Assembly: GCA_028571685.1 (NCBI GenBank)
Contig: CM053164.1
Location: 34,584,501-34,648,500, forward strand
Length of the DNA: 64,000 nt
Direction of reading: 5' to 3'
DNA from: Heterohyrax brucei
Lineage: Eukaryota; Chordata; Mammalia; Hyracoidea; Procaviidae
Part shown: positions 21,360 to 33,711 of the stretch, in pieces
Numbering within the stretch: the first letter of the stretch is position 1
Layout: each line of letters opens with the position of its first letter
Made by a program: the position numbers and the translations under genes
Notes under the pieces: model-generated
What the model was told of the DNA's origin: nothing
The model's input: the letters and a program-made list of their open reading frames with translations, nothing else
Databases searched by the model: none

Positions 21360-22892
21360 AAGAGGAATGAAATCAATAGTAAAGAGATTGCTCAAGTAAG
21401 TGCTATCCGGGGTGGACATTCTGTCACATCCTGGCAATTCTGCTCTGTCCTCTAAGATTAGTCCTGGTTTTCTCTTGAACTCAAGTTCTACCTCTGTGCT
21501 ACTGTACACCTTTTCTCAGCCCACCTTCCTGTCTTGCAAGAAATGTGGAAGATGGCTACCAGGCTAGCTGACTGGAAGAGACCAGTATTTAAGCCTATTT
21601 CCAAGAAAGATGATGCAACCAAATGAAGAAATTATCCAACAACATCATTAACATCACACGCAAGTAAAATTTTGTTGACGATTGTTCAGAAGCAGCTGCA
21701 GCAATATATCAAAAGGGAGCTCCCAGAAATTCAAGGCAGATTCAGACGGACATGAAATGAGAGATATCAAAGCTGATATCATATGCATGAAAGCAGTAAA
21801 TACCAAAAGGATGTTTACGTGTGTTTTATTGACTGTGTAAGGGCATTTGACTGTGGATCAAAATTAATTATGGATAACATTGCAAAGAATGGAAATTTCA
21901 AAACACTCATGCTCACAAGGAAATTATACATAGATCAAGAGGTAGTCAGTCTACCAGAACTAATGGGTAGTGCATCGTTTAAACTCAGGAAAAGTGTGTG
22001 TGAGAGTTGTGTCCTTTTGCCATACCTATTCAATCAGTATGCTGAACAAATAATCCAAGAAGCTACACTGTATGAAGAATGGGGCATCAGGATTGGAGAA
22101 AGACTCGTTAACAACCTGCATTATGTTAATGACACAACCTTGTTTATTAAAAGTGAAGAGGATTTGAAGCACTTGCTGAGTGATACGAAAGATCGCAGCT
22201 TTCAGTATGGATTATACTTCAGCATAAAGAAAATGAAAATTCTCACAACTGGACCAACAGGCAACTTCATGATCAGTAGAGAAAAAATTGAAGTTGTTAA
22301 AGATTTAATTTTACTTGGATTCACAATCAACACCCATGGACGTAGCTGTCAAAAAATTAAACAATTCATTTGATTTTTTGCATTGGGCAAATCTGCTGCA
22401 CAAGACTTCTTTAAAATGTTGAAAAGCAAAGATCTCACCTTGAGGTGAGAGGTGCATGTGACTGAAAGAATGATGTTTTCAGTTATCTTGGATGCATATG
22501 AAAGCTGGACAGTGAGTCAGGAAGAGCAAAGAAGAACTGATGGGTTTGAATTGTGGTATTAGAGAAGAATATTTAATATACTGTGGACTGCCAAAAGAAT
22601 GAACAAATCTGTCCTGGAAGAAGTACAACCAAAACGCTCTTATAAGCAAAGATGATGAGACTTTGTCTCACTTTGGACATATTGTCAGGAGGGATCAGTC
22701 CCTGGAGAAGGACATCATGTTTGGTAAAGTAGAGGTCAGTCAAAAAGAGGAAGACCTTCAAGGAGGTGCACTGACAGTGGCTGAAACCGTGGACTTAAGC
22801 ATAATGACTATGAAGATGATGCAGTAGCCAGCAGTGTTTCGTTAGGGTCACTATGAGTCAGAACTGACTTGATGGCACCTAACAGCAACAAT
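21360..22892 (+). mobile_element. RTE-type LINE, 5'-truncated
   Basis: Plus-strand RTE 3' half with reverse transcriptase (see next entry). The shared 3' end follows (gactgccaaaagaatgaacaa at 22586; actatgagtcagaactgac...gcacctaacagcaaca at 22850-22892). The tail resembles that of AfroSINE. Confidence 0.85.
21783..22373 (+). pseudogene. RTE reverse transcriptase fragment
   Basis: A 196-residue open frame from the RTE polymerase domain, the longest RTE frame in the window. Recognisable motifs: KDVYVCFIDCVRAFD (motif A region, with the metal-binding aspartate of FID), then a region corresponding to RQGC, here KSVCESC. The motif C box is written YVNDTTLF where RTEs have YADDTTL, so an essential aspartate is replaced by asparagine. 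SEEDLKHLL, ISREKIEVVKDLILLG and INTHGRSCQKIK follow, as in RTE/Bov-B proteins. It is dead by both motif loss and truncation. Confidence 0.85.
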
Positions 22893-22949
22893 TTTCTTCT
22901 GTTTTAGAAATCCTTACTCCTTCTGCCTGTACAAATCCACTCGTCCTAT

Positions 22950-23430
22950 AAAACCCACTTCTGTTTAAGAATACAGTTACTGTATGACCGTAACTCCAGT
23001 CATAGAAATGAAAGTATATGTTCATAAAAGCCTTGTGCAAGAATACTTATAACAGCTTGATTCATAATAGCCACATACTAGAAACAATCCAAATGCACAT
23101 CAGTAAAATATGGTGTGGAATACAAATTAGAAACAAGATGACATAAACAACTGATACAAGCAGAAATCAGTTAGTCTAGAAAGTATCATGGTGAATGAAA
23201 GAAGCCATCCTGTATTGTTCCACTCACGTGAAGTTCTAGCATAGGCAAAACTAAAGTGAAGGGAATCAGAATCACTGATTGCCTCTGGTGGGAGGCATAG
23301 GGGTTGACTGGAAAAATGCACAAGATGTGTGAAATGATCTATGTATTGATGGACTACACAAGTGTATGTGTTTCTCAGATTCAACAAACTGCACACGTAG
23401 GAACTATGGGAAAATTAGGCCTCAATAAAA
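22950..23430 (+). mobile_element. Old L1 (L1M-type) 3' end
   Basis: The text 'gttccactcacgtgaagttctagcataggcaaaactaaagtga' and 'gtatgtgtttctcagattcaacaaactgcacacgtagg...cctcaataaaag' follows the 3' UTR of mammalian L1M elements. Confidence 0.7.
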
Positions 23431-23477
23431 GATAAATGCACAAATTAAAATCCTACTTTAAGCCCTGATTCTAGAGA

Positions 23478-23501
23478 TGTGTGTATATATATATGTATGT
23501 G

Positions 23502-23533
<32 letters not shown>

Positions 23534-23559
23534 TATATATACACACACATATATATATT
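23478..23559. repeat. (TA)n/(TG)n microsatellite
   Basis: About 80 bases of alternating TATATA and TGTA/CACA, an interrupted dinucleotide repeat. Confidence 0.9.
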
Positions 23560-23710
23560 AAGTCTTGCTTATAGGCCAGAAAAGGAGAAAAGAAACTCAT
23601 GAGGGACGTTGCATAAGGCAACCAGCTGTTCGTTTTAGGATTTCCCAACATCTGTGACTCAGATGTATCAATCTAAATGAAAGATTTGTTTTGTTTTATT
23701 TTGTTTTGTT

Positions 23711-23918
23711 CCCAGTTGTCACTGATTCCATCTTAAGTTATGGTGACCTTGTGTGGTCAGAGTAGAGCTATGCTGTATAGGTTTTTCCATGGAGTATTTT
23801 TTGGGAAGTAGATAGCCAGGCATTTCTTCCATGACATCTCTGGTGGGCTTGAACCTCCAACCTTTGGCTTAGTGGCAGAGAGTGTCAACAGCTTTCACTA
23901 CCAAAGAACTCTGGATGA
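23711..23918 (-). repeat. AfroSINE, diverged
   Basis: The text 'gttgtcactgattccatcttaagttatggtgaccttgtgtggtcagagtagagc...ggcttgaacctccaacctttggcttag...ctttcactaccaaagaactctgg' is a complete AfroSINE in reverse complement. Confidence 0.8.
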
Positions 23919-23929
23919 AAGGTAAGAGA

Positions 23930-25077
23930 GTCTTTCTTCCTGCTATTCAGTTCTTAAACCCCAGTTCTACTCTTGCTCCCTCAATTACAGCCTTCCATTG
24001 AGAACTTTTCTATTAAAGCCTGCTATTTGTATATGTGTGTGAAAATTTCTGGAATCTGAATTTTTTCCTAACATCTACTTTCTTATGTTTGGGGGTCTGT
24101 TTGCTTACAAGTTGCATTGACTTTAGTAGGTCTGATATACTCCAGCTACATTAGGATGTAATCCATCTCACTGATTAGAGAAAACCTTATATACTTCTCA
24201 TCAGGTGAACTAAAGTAGTGCAGGATTAAAGCAAACAGCATTAAAAATATAATTAAATGCAAGAGGCTAGACAGTTCTAAACGACTCATAATTTTAACTA
24301 TAGTTAGAATTATTGGCTATACTTTGTTTCTAATTCTGTGTAGTGTTTAGAAAATCTGGAATCTAATTATTTTTGTTCTTGTATGTGTGCATGTATGCAA
24401 GTGTGTCTCTGTGGGTATCCGGGAAAAAAGATGAATAAATAGAAAATGTGCTTGGCCAGAAGACTTATCTAAGTTACTAAATTTTATTTTTTGGGTTTCC
24501 TTGTTTCATAACTACTGAAGTTATAAAAGGGCCAATCAATTGTGATAATCATAGTAGTTTCTGTTCTACAGATTGTTTAAAAGATACAAAAATGTGAAAT
24601 ATTTTACTTTGGTAAGAAAATAAATTTGATGCATGAATCTTGGCCTGCTAATATAGTGTTCATAGTCTGTGTGATTTTATTTATGTAATGATTAATTATG
24701 ATTACGATAAATACAAGAGTCTGTTGCATTCATTCAAATTGTATATACATACATGTATTTGCCAACCATTTTTTTTGGAATGTCGTTAATAAGTGTGTGC
24801 CAGTATGTCAATAAATTAATTGCTTTTAATGCATACTGGAAATGGACTCTATGTTGTTTTCTTGATGTCATCATGCTTTTCTTTGGACTTTAACAAGCTT
24901 CTGCTTGGAGCATCCTGAATAAGTTGGTGCTTGACTGTTATGTATTAAGGCCTGCTCTATTCAGCATTAAATATCTTCTCTTTTAATTAACTTGTTGATT
25001 GCTGGATATTCTGCAAGTAGTGCTGTAGTGTTTCAGAAATTTCTCTGGTAAATCATTTATATAATAAACCATGAATT
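23930..25077. other. No gene or repeat recognised
   Basis: Long AT-rich unique-looking stretch. I see no supported frame or known repeat. Confidence 0.4.
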
Positions 25078-26088
25078 AAAGAATTAACTGGGGGGTTGGA
25101 GTCAAGATGGCAGACTAAACACACATCTCCCTAAATCCTTCTGGAAACCGAGACCTCAACTGATAATTAAATGGAGCCTTCTGGACACCTACTGAGCCCT
25201 AAGATGCAGCATAGGGCTGTTAATTTGGACTTCATACCACTGCACACAAAATCTCCTCTCTTTCACTGACCCCACTCTCAGTGAGTGCCGGCTTGCATGG
25301 ACGAAAAGTAACTCACCGTTTTGATTTTTTTCTTCTCTGTATTGGCTGGCTGGCAGAGCTGAGAGTTGACTAGCCGCAGGTCTCAGACACACTGCTGGTG
25401 GGATTGGCAAGTGCAACTGCCATGTTCTGAGACCCCGGCTTTGGACTCTGTGTATCTCAGCTCCTTTAGCCTATCTTTCTACCTCAACCATGCGGTATCC
25501 ACACTGATGTGGTAGCAAAGCTTGTGTGGGACACCATCTTGATCCACTGTGAGACAGAGATGCCCAGGCGGAGGCCCTGGCTGCACTTGGTTCCTAGGCC
25601 AGGAGGTGGTGCCTGCCAGTGGAAGAGTGCTTTTGCGGCAGAGATGCAGTGTTTCGTACAGTGTTGTCTGAGGCTGGTGACCAGCAACGGAGAATATGGA
25701 CTCTGGTCATCTCAGTACTTTTGACCTTTCTTTCTGCGAGTAGCCTGGTCCCAGCCAGGGGGCAAGCTTGCACGAGATGCCATCTTGTTCCACATGGAAG
25801 CCTCAACTGGATCTAATTCCTGGGCTGGGAGGCAATGCCTGCCCAGAAGAAAGTGCTTTTCCAGCAGAAAAGCAGAATTCTACACAGTACCACCTACAGC
25901 TGGGTCCCAAAGCAGAGGCCAACAGGACAGTAGACTTTCTGCATTTTGAGCTAGTGTATAACATCTGTGGTTCGATATAGACAGCCTACTGTGCCAGCTG
26001 GGAAGAGAGACCTATACACATGAAAACCTGACTGTCTGTGGAAGTTGTCGGATACCTTTTACTTCTCATTTTAAGATAGCCTAGAGAA

Positions 26089-27058
26089 ATGACTGTGGTC
26101 CACCCTCATAGCATCTCTTCCAGCCTCTATTTGACCCACATAAAGCCCCAAAAGCAACAAACTCTGCAGAAAACCATAACCAAGAAATCACCCATGGCAT
26201 CAGAAGGCCCCCCCAAAGAAACCACATCAGAACTTCCCAGATGTAGAGGTTTTTCTGAAACTATCAGAAGGTGAATACAAAAGGATTATATAGAGAACCC
26301 TCCTAGAACTTATACAAAAAGCAGCAGAGCAAAAGGAAAAATTAAGCAAGCTTTTTGATCTGGTACTCTGAAACCAACCAGTACTCTGAAACCAACAGGT
26401 CAAGAACAAAATCAAAGACATAGAAACTTCAATACAAAGCCAAGAAAACAGAATGGAATAAACAGAAAAGAGTTTCTGATTTGGAAGACAGAGCTACTGA
26501 TCCCAGCATCTGTGAGGAGAAATCAGAAAAAAAAAAAAAAAAAAAAAAAAAAACAAGAAAAATGAAGAAGCATTAAGACACATGTGGCACTCTGTGAAGA
26601 GGAACAATGTATGATTAATTGAAGTTCCTGAACAGGGCAAGACACCTGAGAACACACAGAGTATTGTTGCTGAGCTACTGACAGAACACATCCTAGAAAT
26701 TATGAAGTCAGAGAATATAGGTATCCAAGATATATATTGAATACCACTCAACATAGCTCTCAAAAGAAAGACTCCAAGGCATGTTATAATTAAGCTTAAC
26801 AAAATGAAACATAAGCCAAAACTCTTAAAGGCAGCAAGACTCAAACCAAAGCTAACATTCAGAGGGAAACCCTGTAGGCTTTTGTCAGATTTCTCAGTAG
26901 AAACAATGCTGGCACAGAGACAGTGGCATGACACATTCAAAGCCTTGAAGGAGAAGAATTTCCAATCAAGAATTGTTTGTATCCTGCAAAACCATCTTTC
27001 AAATATGAAAATGAAATTAAGACATTTGCAGAAAAACAGAAACTCAGAGACTTTGTAA
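26089..27058 (+). pseudogene. L1 ORF1 (RNA-binding protein), broken
   Basis: ORF1p coats L1 RNA. The N-terminal frame (26089-26274) begins MTVVHPHS and ends at a stop. The coiled-coil region is interrupted by a 26-base A run (about 26527-26552). The C-terminal domain is open at 26804-27058. It carries a stretch (DFSVETMLAQRQWHD and LKEKNFQSRI) that matches the mammalian ORF1p C-terminal motif ADLSAETLQARREW...LKEKNFQPRI. Multiple stops make it inactive. Confidence 0.78.
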
Positions 27059-27565
27059 AAACCAAACCAAAGCTACAAGAAATATTGAAAGAATCTCTTG
27101 GCTTAGAAGAACAAAACTACTAACTGTATATTTCGGTAGGGCATATCATCCAGAATCCTACTCAGTTTCGGAAGGCTCTAAACTCAAAGCTACAATAGTG
27201 AAAGAAATGATCCCATGATCATATAATGAAAACTATGATGTCATCATACTGAAAAGAGGGATGTACTACGGTTGTTATATTCTTTCCAGATGAAGAGGAA
27301 GTTGATAAGAATGGTAGTAATTCAAATTGGGTTTATACATATTATTATTATTATTATACATATTATTATTATTAAGAGGGATCATAGGAGCAGCCATGAA
27401 GCACAATAAAGATGCAACATATTATATCAAGAAACTTACCACAGGAGTCTCAACAACCACGAAACCAACACTGAAAAAGTTGAAAAATCAACTCACAAAG
27501 AATGTCCCAGAACAGATCAATAAGAACGACAGAGAAAACATCAACACAAAAATAAACAAATCGCA

Positions 27566-30500
27566 ATGGCAGCACTGAACACATACCTGTCAATAATCAC
27601 ATTGAATGTGAATGGAATGAACACTTCAGTAAAGAGACATCGAGTGATATCTTGGATCAAAAGACATGACCCATCCATATGCTGCCTACGAGAAACTCAA
27701 CTTAGACTTAAAGATATGAACAAACCAAAAATTAAAGGATGGAAGATACATATCAAGCTAACAATGAACAAAGAAGAGCAGGCATGACAATTCTAATCTC
27801 AGAAAAAATAGATGTTAACCTAAAATCCACCATTGTGGACAAGGATGGACACTATTTATTGCTGAAAGGCTCAATACACAAGCAAGACTTAACAATATTA
27901 AATATGTATGCACCTAATATTAGAACACCTAAATACATTAAGAAACACTGACTATGCTCAAAAAGGAGATAGATCATTCCACAATAACAGTGGAAGACTT
28001 CAACACTCTACTCTGAGTATTGGACACATTGTCTAGAAAAAAGCTCAATAAAGACACAGAACACCTTATTGCCACAGTCAACCAACTACACCTCATCGAT
28101 ATATACAGAACTTTCTATCCATCAGCAGACAACTACACCTTCTTCTCCAGGGCACATGGAACATTCTGCAGAATTGACCGTGTGTTAGGACATAAAGGAA
28201 TTCTCAACAAAATCCGTACCACTGAATTATTGAAAAGCATCCTTTCAGATCATAAAGCCATAAATGTCAAAATCAACAGCAGAAAAAAACATAGTTAGAA
28301 AGTGGAACTTGTGGAAACTGAACAACATCTTTCTCAAAAAGCCACTAGTTATAGAATAAACCAAGGATGAAGTAAAGAAATTTATGGATTCAAATGAGCA
28401 TGAAAATACTTCCTACCAGAGCCTATGGGATACAGCCAAAGCAGTGATCAGACGTCAGTTTATCTCCATAAACACACACATCTGGAAGGAAGAAAAAAAC
28501 CAAATCAAAGAACTGACTCTACAGCTTGAACAAGTAGAGAGAGAACAACAGAGGAACCCTTCAGTTACTGGAAGAAAACAGATCCTAAAGATTAGAACAG
28601 AACTAAACAAATTAGAGAATAGAACAACTGAAAAAACTGAAAAGATCAAAAGCTAGTTTTTTGAAAAGATCAACCAAATTGACAAATCACTGGCTAAACT
28701 TACTGAAGAAAAACAGGAAAGGAAACAAATGACCCCAGTAAGAAATGAGAGGGGAGTTGTCACAATAGATCCAACAGAAATAAAATATTTCATAACAAAG
28801 TAGTATGAAAGACTGTACTCTAACAAATTTGAAAACCTAAAGGAAATGGACAAATTCCTTGATTCATATCACCTATCAAAATTATCACAAGCTTAAGTAG
28901 AACAACTTAAGAAACCCATCACAAAAGATGAGATTAAAAAAGTCATCAAAAAACTACCAACAAAAAAAAAAGCCCAAGCCTGGATGGCTTCAGCACAGAA
29001 TTCTACCAAGCTTTTAAAACCTGTACTACTGAGACTATTTCACAGTACAGAAAGGGATGGAATACTCCCAAATTCATTCTATGAAGCCAGCATAACCCCA
29101 GTACCAAAGCCATGGAAAGACACAACAAAAAAGGAGAACTACAGACCAATATTACTCATGAATCTAGATGACAAAATCTTCAACAAAATACTTGCCAATA
29201 GAATTCAACAACATATTAAAAAAATAATCCATCCTGACCAAGTTGGATTCATACCAGGGATGCAAGACTGGTTCAACATCAGAAAATCAATTAATGTGAT
29301 CAACCACATAAATAACACAAAGGACAAGAATTGCCTAATCTTGTCTATTGATGCAGAAAAGGCATTTGATAAAGTCCAACATCCATTTATGCTAAAAACT
29401 CTCAGCAAAATAGGAATAGATGGCAAATTCTTCAAAGCAATAAGGGCCATTTATACACAGCCAACTGCCTACATCATCCTGAATGGACAGAAACTGAAAC
29501 AGTTTCCCTTGAGGACAAGAGCTAGAAAAGGCTGCCCACTCTCACCTCTCCTATTCAACATTGAACTAGAAGTTCTAGCCAGAGCAATTAGACAAGACCA
29601 AGAAATAATGGACATCTGCATCAGCAAAGAAGAAGTCAAAAGCTCCCTGTTTGCAGATGATATGATTCGATATGCAGAGAATCCTAAAGAATACATAAGT
29701 AAACTACTCAGACTGATAGAAGAGTTTGGCAAAGTCTCAAAATACAAGATACACATAAGGAAATCAGTAGGATTCATTTATACAATGAGATTATTAAGGA
29801 AGAAATCAACAAATCAATACCATTTACTAGAGCCCCTAAGAAAGTAAACTACAAAGGAATAAATCTAACCAGAGAAATAACAGACCTTTACAAAGAGAAC
29901 TACAAGTCCTTACCACAAGAAACTAAAAGAGACTTACATAAATGGAGAAATCTATGCCGCTCATGGATAGGAAGACTTAACATAGTGAAAATGTCTATTT
30001 TGTCTAAAGCAATCTACTTATATAATGCAATCCCAGTACAAATTCCAGTGACATTTTTTAATGAGATGGAGAAACAAATTACCAACTTCATTTAGAAAGG
30101 GAAGAAGTCCTGGATAAGTAAAGCAGTACTGAAGAACACACTGGGAGGCCTCTCACTACCCGACTTTAGAACCTGTTATACTGCCACAGTAGTCCAGATA
30201 GCCTGGTACTTGTACAAAAAGGACGGATAGATCAGTGGAACAGAATCGAGACCCCAGAGATGACATCATCTGCCTACAAACAGTTGATATTCAACGAAGA
30301 CCTTAAGACATTAAGTTGGACAAAAAACAATCCCTTCAACAAATGATGCTGGCAAAATTGGATATCCATCTGCAAAAAATTGAAGCAAGATCCATATCTT
30401 ACACCATATACAAAAACCAACTCAAACTGGGTAAAAAACCTAAGTATCAAGTCTAAAATGATAAAGCTTATCCAAAAAAATGTAGGAACAACAATGGAAG

Positions 30501-31357
30501 TTTTCCTACACAATTTAGACAGACTTCACAATCTGTCAAACAAACCACAAACAGAAGAGAAAATAGACAAATGGGAACTATTAAGAATCAAACACTTTTG
30601 CTCATCCAAAGGCTTTACTAGTAGAATTAAAAGGCCACCTACAGAATGGGAAAAAATATTTGCCAACTATATGAGAGACTGAAGCCTGATCTCCATAATC
30701 TATAAGGTACTACAAAATATCAAAAAGAAAATGATGAATCGTCCAGTTAAGCGATGGGCAACGGAGTTGGACAGACACTTCTCCAAAGAGGAGATCCAGG
30801 CAGCCAAAAAACACATGTGGACATGCTCACAGTCATTAGCTATTAAAGAAATTCAAATCAAAACTACAATGAGACACCATTTCACCACAACAAGCTTGGC
30901 CATGATTCAAATGCAAAATGACAAATGCTGGAAAAGCTGTGGAGAAATTGCAACTCTCCTACACTGTTGGTAGGATTACAAAATGGTGCAACGTATTTGG
31001 AAAGCAATCTGGTGTGTCCTTAAAGAGCTGGATCTAGATATACCACTTGATCCAGTAATTTCACTACTCGTAATATATCCTACAGAATCAAGGCCATTCT
31101 CACCAACTGATGCATGCATACAAATGTTTATCACAGCACAGTTCACAAGAGGAAAAAGATGAAATCAACCCAGATGCCCAACAACAGAGGAATGCATAGG
31201 TAAACTATGGTATACATACTCAATGGAATACTGTACAATGATAAAGAACAACAATGATTACAGGAAACATCTCTTATCCTAGTTTCAACTGGAGGACATT
31301 ATGCTGAGTGAAAGTAGTCAGTGACAAAAGGACAAATATTGTATGAGACCCCTATGA
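27566..31357 (+). pseudogene. L1 ORF2 (endonuclease / reverse transcriptase), broken
   Basis: The start is the ATG at 27566 (MAALNTYLSIITLNVNG), which opens the endonuclease. The frame is broken within the endonuclease (27566-27787, 27739-27951, 28020-28298) and again before the polymerase. The longest open part, 28984-29847 (287 residues), is the reverse transcriptase. It has [16 protein letters not shown] and an intact FADDM active site, so its core motif is better preserved than in the 9685 copy. The C-terminal pieces are at 30380-30973, and the terminal text before the TGA at 31355-31357 matches RDKY.MRPL of the sister copy. Confidence 0.9.
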
Positions 31358-32376
31358 TAAAAACTTAAAAACAGACTCATGCATAGAAAAAAACTTTTTG
31401 ACAGCTACAAGGTTGGGGAGGGACGGAAGGGTGAGGGGGTGAGAGTTTAGATTAGATAGTTGATAGAAACTTGGTTGGGTGAAATATGGGACAGCACGCA
31501 TTAGAAAGAAGATCAACACTAACTGGACTTCAATGTAACATGATTACCCCTCCCATCTTAATCCAATATTACAAGGACAGAGTAGCTGGGGCTGGGAGTG
31601 AGGGACTATGCTCTCAGGGAAAACCGAGGCCAACTGGCACAACTAGTGCTTTGCTAACAGAGCCTTCTGCACTCCACATTGGTGGGGTGGCATCTGGGGT
31701 CTTAAAACCTGCCAAGTTGCCATCCAAGGGTACAGCAAATGGTCCCAACTTAGCATGAACGGATGATCACAAAGGACCAAAACGACATGGGGAAAAGAGA
31801 ACCCAGAAGACAGAGAGATCCACGTGAGTGGGGGACTTCATTGACTTGTGACTGAAAGAACTGGATAGTGCTTGGCACCACTAGTGATAGGAATGATGGA
31901 GCTCACAAAGCTGAGTCTCACTGGCAACACAAGAATAAAAAGGGGTGCATTCAGATCTCCATTAAAAGACCACAATTGATGGTCCAGTGGCCTCAGGGTT
32001 CTCCTGGGAGCATGGACCCTGGCCCTGATGCTGCCCCTGTCCATAAATCATAATGGAGGTCAATTCTTGGACAGGAATGAATTGGACTTGGTGACACAGA
32101 GTGACCATATCGTGTGTGCACTTTATGGTTCTTTGCATCTGTAGAATCTCATCTTACTGACCTCTTACTGGAGGAAGGGGAGTGGGTGGAGAGGAGGGGA
32201 TAGGAAATTGTTGGGAGGATAAGACTTGTTAAGGCATGTATGGAGTAGAGAGGAAGAGTGAGCTGTCACCTAGCAGGGATACCAGTGGGAGCTGTGTATA
32301 GGTGGGCATGCAGTTTACATGGGAGTGTACATTTTCATTCTATCACAATAATAAAAAAAAGAAAAAAGAATTAACT

Positions 32377-32918
32377 AGGTTTATTTTCTTAAAAAATAAA
32401 AATGCCTGCGTAAATTTCAAACCAATGCAATACAAATTAAAAACATGATATTTTTATGACTGAATCAATACCATTAGAATCATCAAGTATCATGAAGGGG
32501 GACAGAGGTTTGACCCCTCTCTGTAACATATATGTAATAATGTACTCTTTGTCAATCAAATAGCTTTCACATCACTGCCCACATAGAATATAATTAAAGG
32601 AAAGCAGTAAAGATATGACTTTTAAGGCAATATGGTGAGCCAAGCAATCAGTTGCTATATGAAGCGTAACAAAATGCTACACCTTCCAGTCAAGCTTAGA
32701 GAACTGAAGGAGCAATATATATGAAATGCACAGTGCTCATCTTACAAAGATATTTTCTTTAGCATCAGGTTGTAAGATGTTGCTTTCAGGGAACTTTCTG
32801 ATTTTCTGATTTTTTTTTTACATCTGTTATATAGTGTGTATTATGTATCTTTACTAAAATGGATTGTAAAGCAAATAATAGCAGTTGTTTGCCTTGTGAT
32901 GAAAAGGCAGACACTTAC
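32377..32918. other. Repeat-free interval, no feature
   Basis: Unique-looking AT-rich sequence just downstream of the candidate exon at 32919-33116 in the minus sense. No further exon could be supported. Confidence 0.35.
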
Positions 32919-33116
32919 GGAGTAAGCATTCTCTTTTCTGCCTCTAGCTTGCTCCTCTTGCAACAATGCTTTTGACAAAAGAGAAAATTTCTTTGTCCCT
33001 TTCTTTTCTTTGAAATAACCGCACACACAGTGGAGGTGCTTGGAGATGACTTCTTATGCTTTAGAATGGAGTTGGAGTCAGCCAGTTTTAATTGTTGAGC
33101 TGTCCCAGTAGGCAGG
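32919..33116 (-). CDS. Candidate coding exon, minus strand, unknown protein
   Basis: A 198-base interval with strong splice signals: a long polypyrimidine tract (TTTCTTTCTTTCTTTCCCAG) ends at 33117, and CC/GTAAGT begins at 32918. Only one frame is open. It needs one base from this exon to finish a split codon, then 65 codons, and leaves two bases over. The preceding candidate exon (61474-61577) leaves exactly two bases, so the phases fit. The peptide is basic and cysteine-bearing (contains ISKKRKGQRNFLFCQKHCCK). No domain is recognised. It lies in a repeat-free gap between two L1s. A chance open interval remains possible. Confidence 0.4.
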
Positions 33117-33120
33117 CTGG

Positions 33121-33711
33121 GAAAGAAAGAAAGAAATGTGAGACCATACATGCCCACATGGAGTTTACAGTCTCATAAGTATATTATGATCTCCTTAATA
33201 ATACACCTAGGACAGAAATTCACTAGATATTCAGTGTATCCAAAGAATTGAAATAAAAGGCTCATTTCATTTCCTTATTTATGTTTGCTTTATTTAATGA
33301 ATTTTCCATGATTCTGACAAAAGTAACACTCTGGGCAGAAACCATATGGAGTGGAAGATACAGGCCAGTAATCCCAGGAGGACCAGGAGGGGTTTGGTTG
33401 GCACTCAAAGTCAGAGTTGACTGAAGATGAAAGCACACAGGATTCAGTGTCAAAGTATCAGGCATTCCTGTAGCTTCATCACTCATTATTGGTTCAGCTG
33501 TCATAAGAGACAAATGAAAGATTTCCAATTTTATGATTTCCCTTCTGTATGGTAACTGTTTTTCTCAGTTATAATTCACATCTACAAAAAGATGCTGTAT
33601 AAATAACAACAGTTATATTAAGTATATGACCTCTTTTACCATTAAAATATCCTTTTACTTGCTTCTGAAATTGTTTATAGATTATCTTTTAAATAACATT
33701 TTATTATGGAA
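33121..33711. other. Repeat-free interval with an open minus-strand stretch
   Basis: The minus strand has an 88-codon frame (33262-33528). It also has a possible acceptor (TTTCATCTTCAG, ending 33421) leading to a short frame that stops at 33290-33292 beside AATAAA. Phase does not fit the other candidate exons, so I do not call a gene. Confidence 0.25.

Larger units (their letters stand above)
25091..32364 (+). mobile_element. Full-length afrotherian L1
   Basis: About 7.3 kb with all parts in order: 5' UTR (GGGGTTGGAGTCAAGATGGCAG start), ORF1, spacer, ORF2, G-rich 3' UTR and A-rich tail. The target duplication AAAGAATTAACT is seen at 25078-25089 and 32365-32376, so this is a complete insertion. 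Stops and frameshifts in both ORFs show that it is no longer active. It is the reference for reading the deleted copies at 9685 and 41478. Confidence 0.93.

Noticed and set aside
23445-23651. Frame encoding repeated Ile-Tyr-Val
   Set aside because: Translation of the (TA)n/(TG)n microsatellite.
25484-25816. Overlapping 65-71 codon frames on both strands
   Set aside because: They lie in the GC-richer L1 5' UTR and have no family resemblance.
33262-33528. 88-codon open frame on minus, plus a possible terminal exon (acceptor ending 33421, stop 33290-33292 beside AATAAA)
   Set aside because: Its incoming phase does not fit the candidate exon at 61474-61577, it lies on the wrong side of the exon at 32919-33116 to be terminal, and no donor is convincing.
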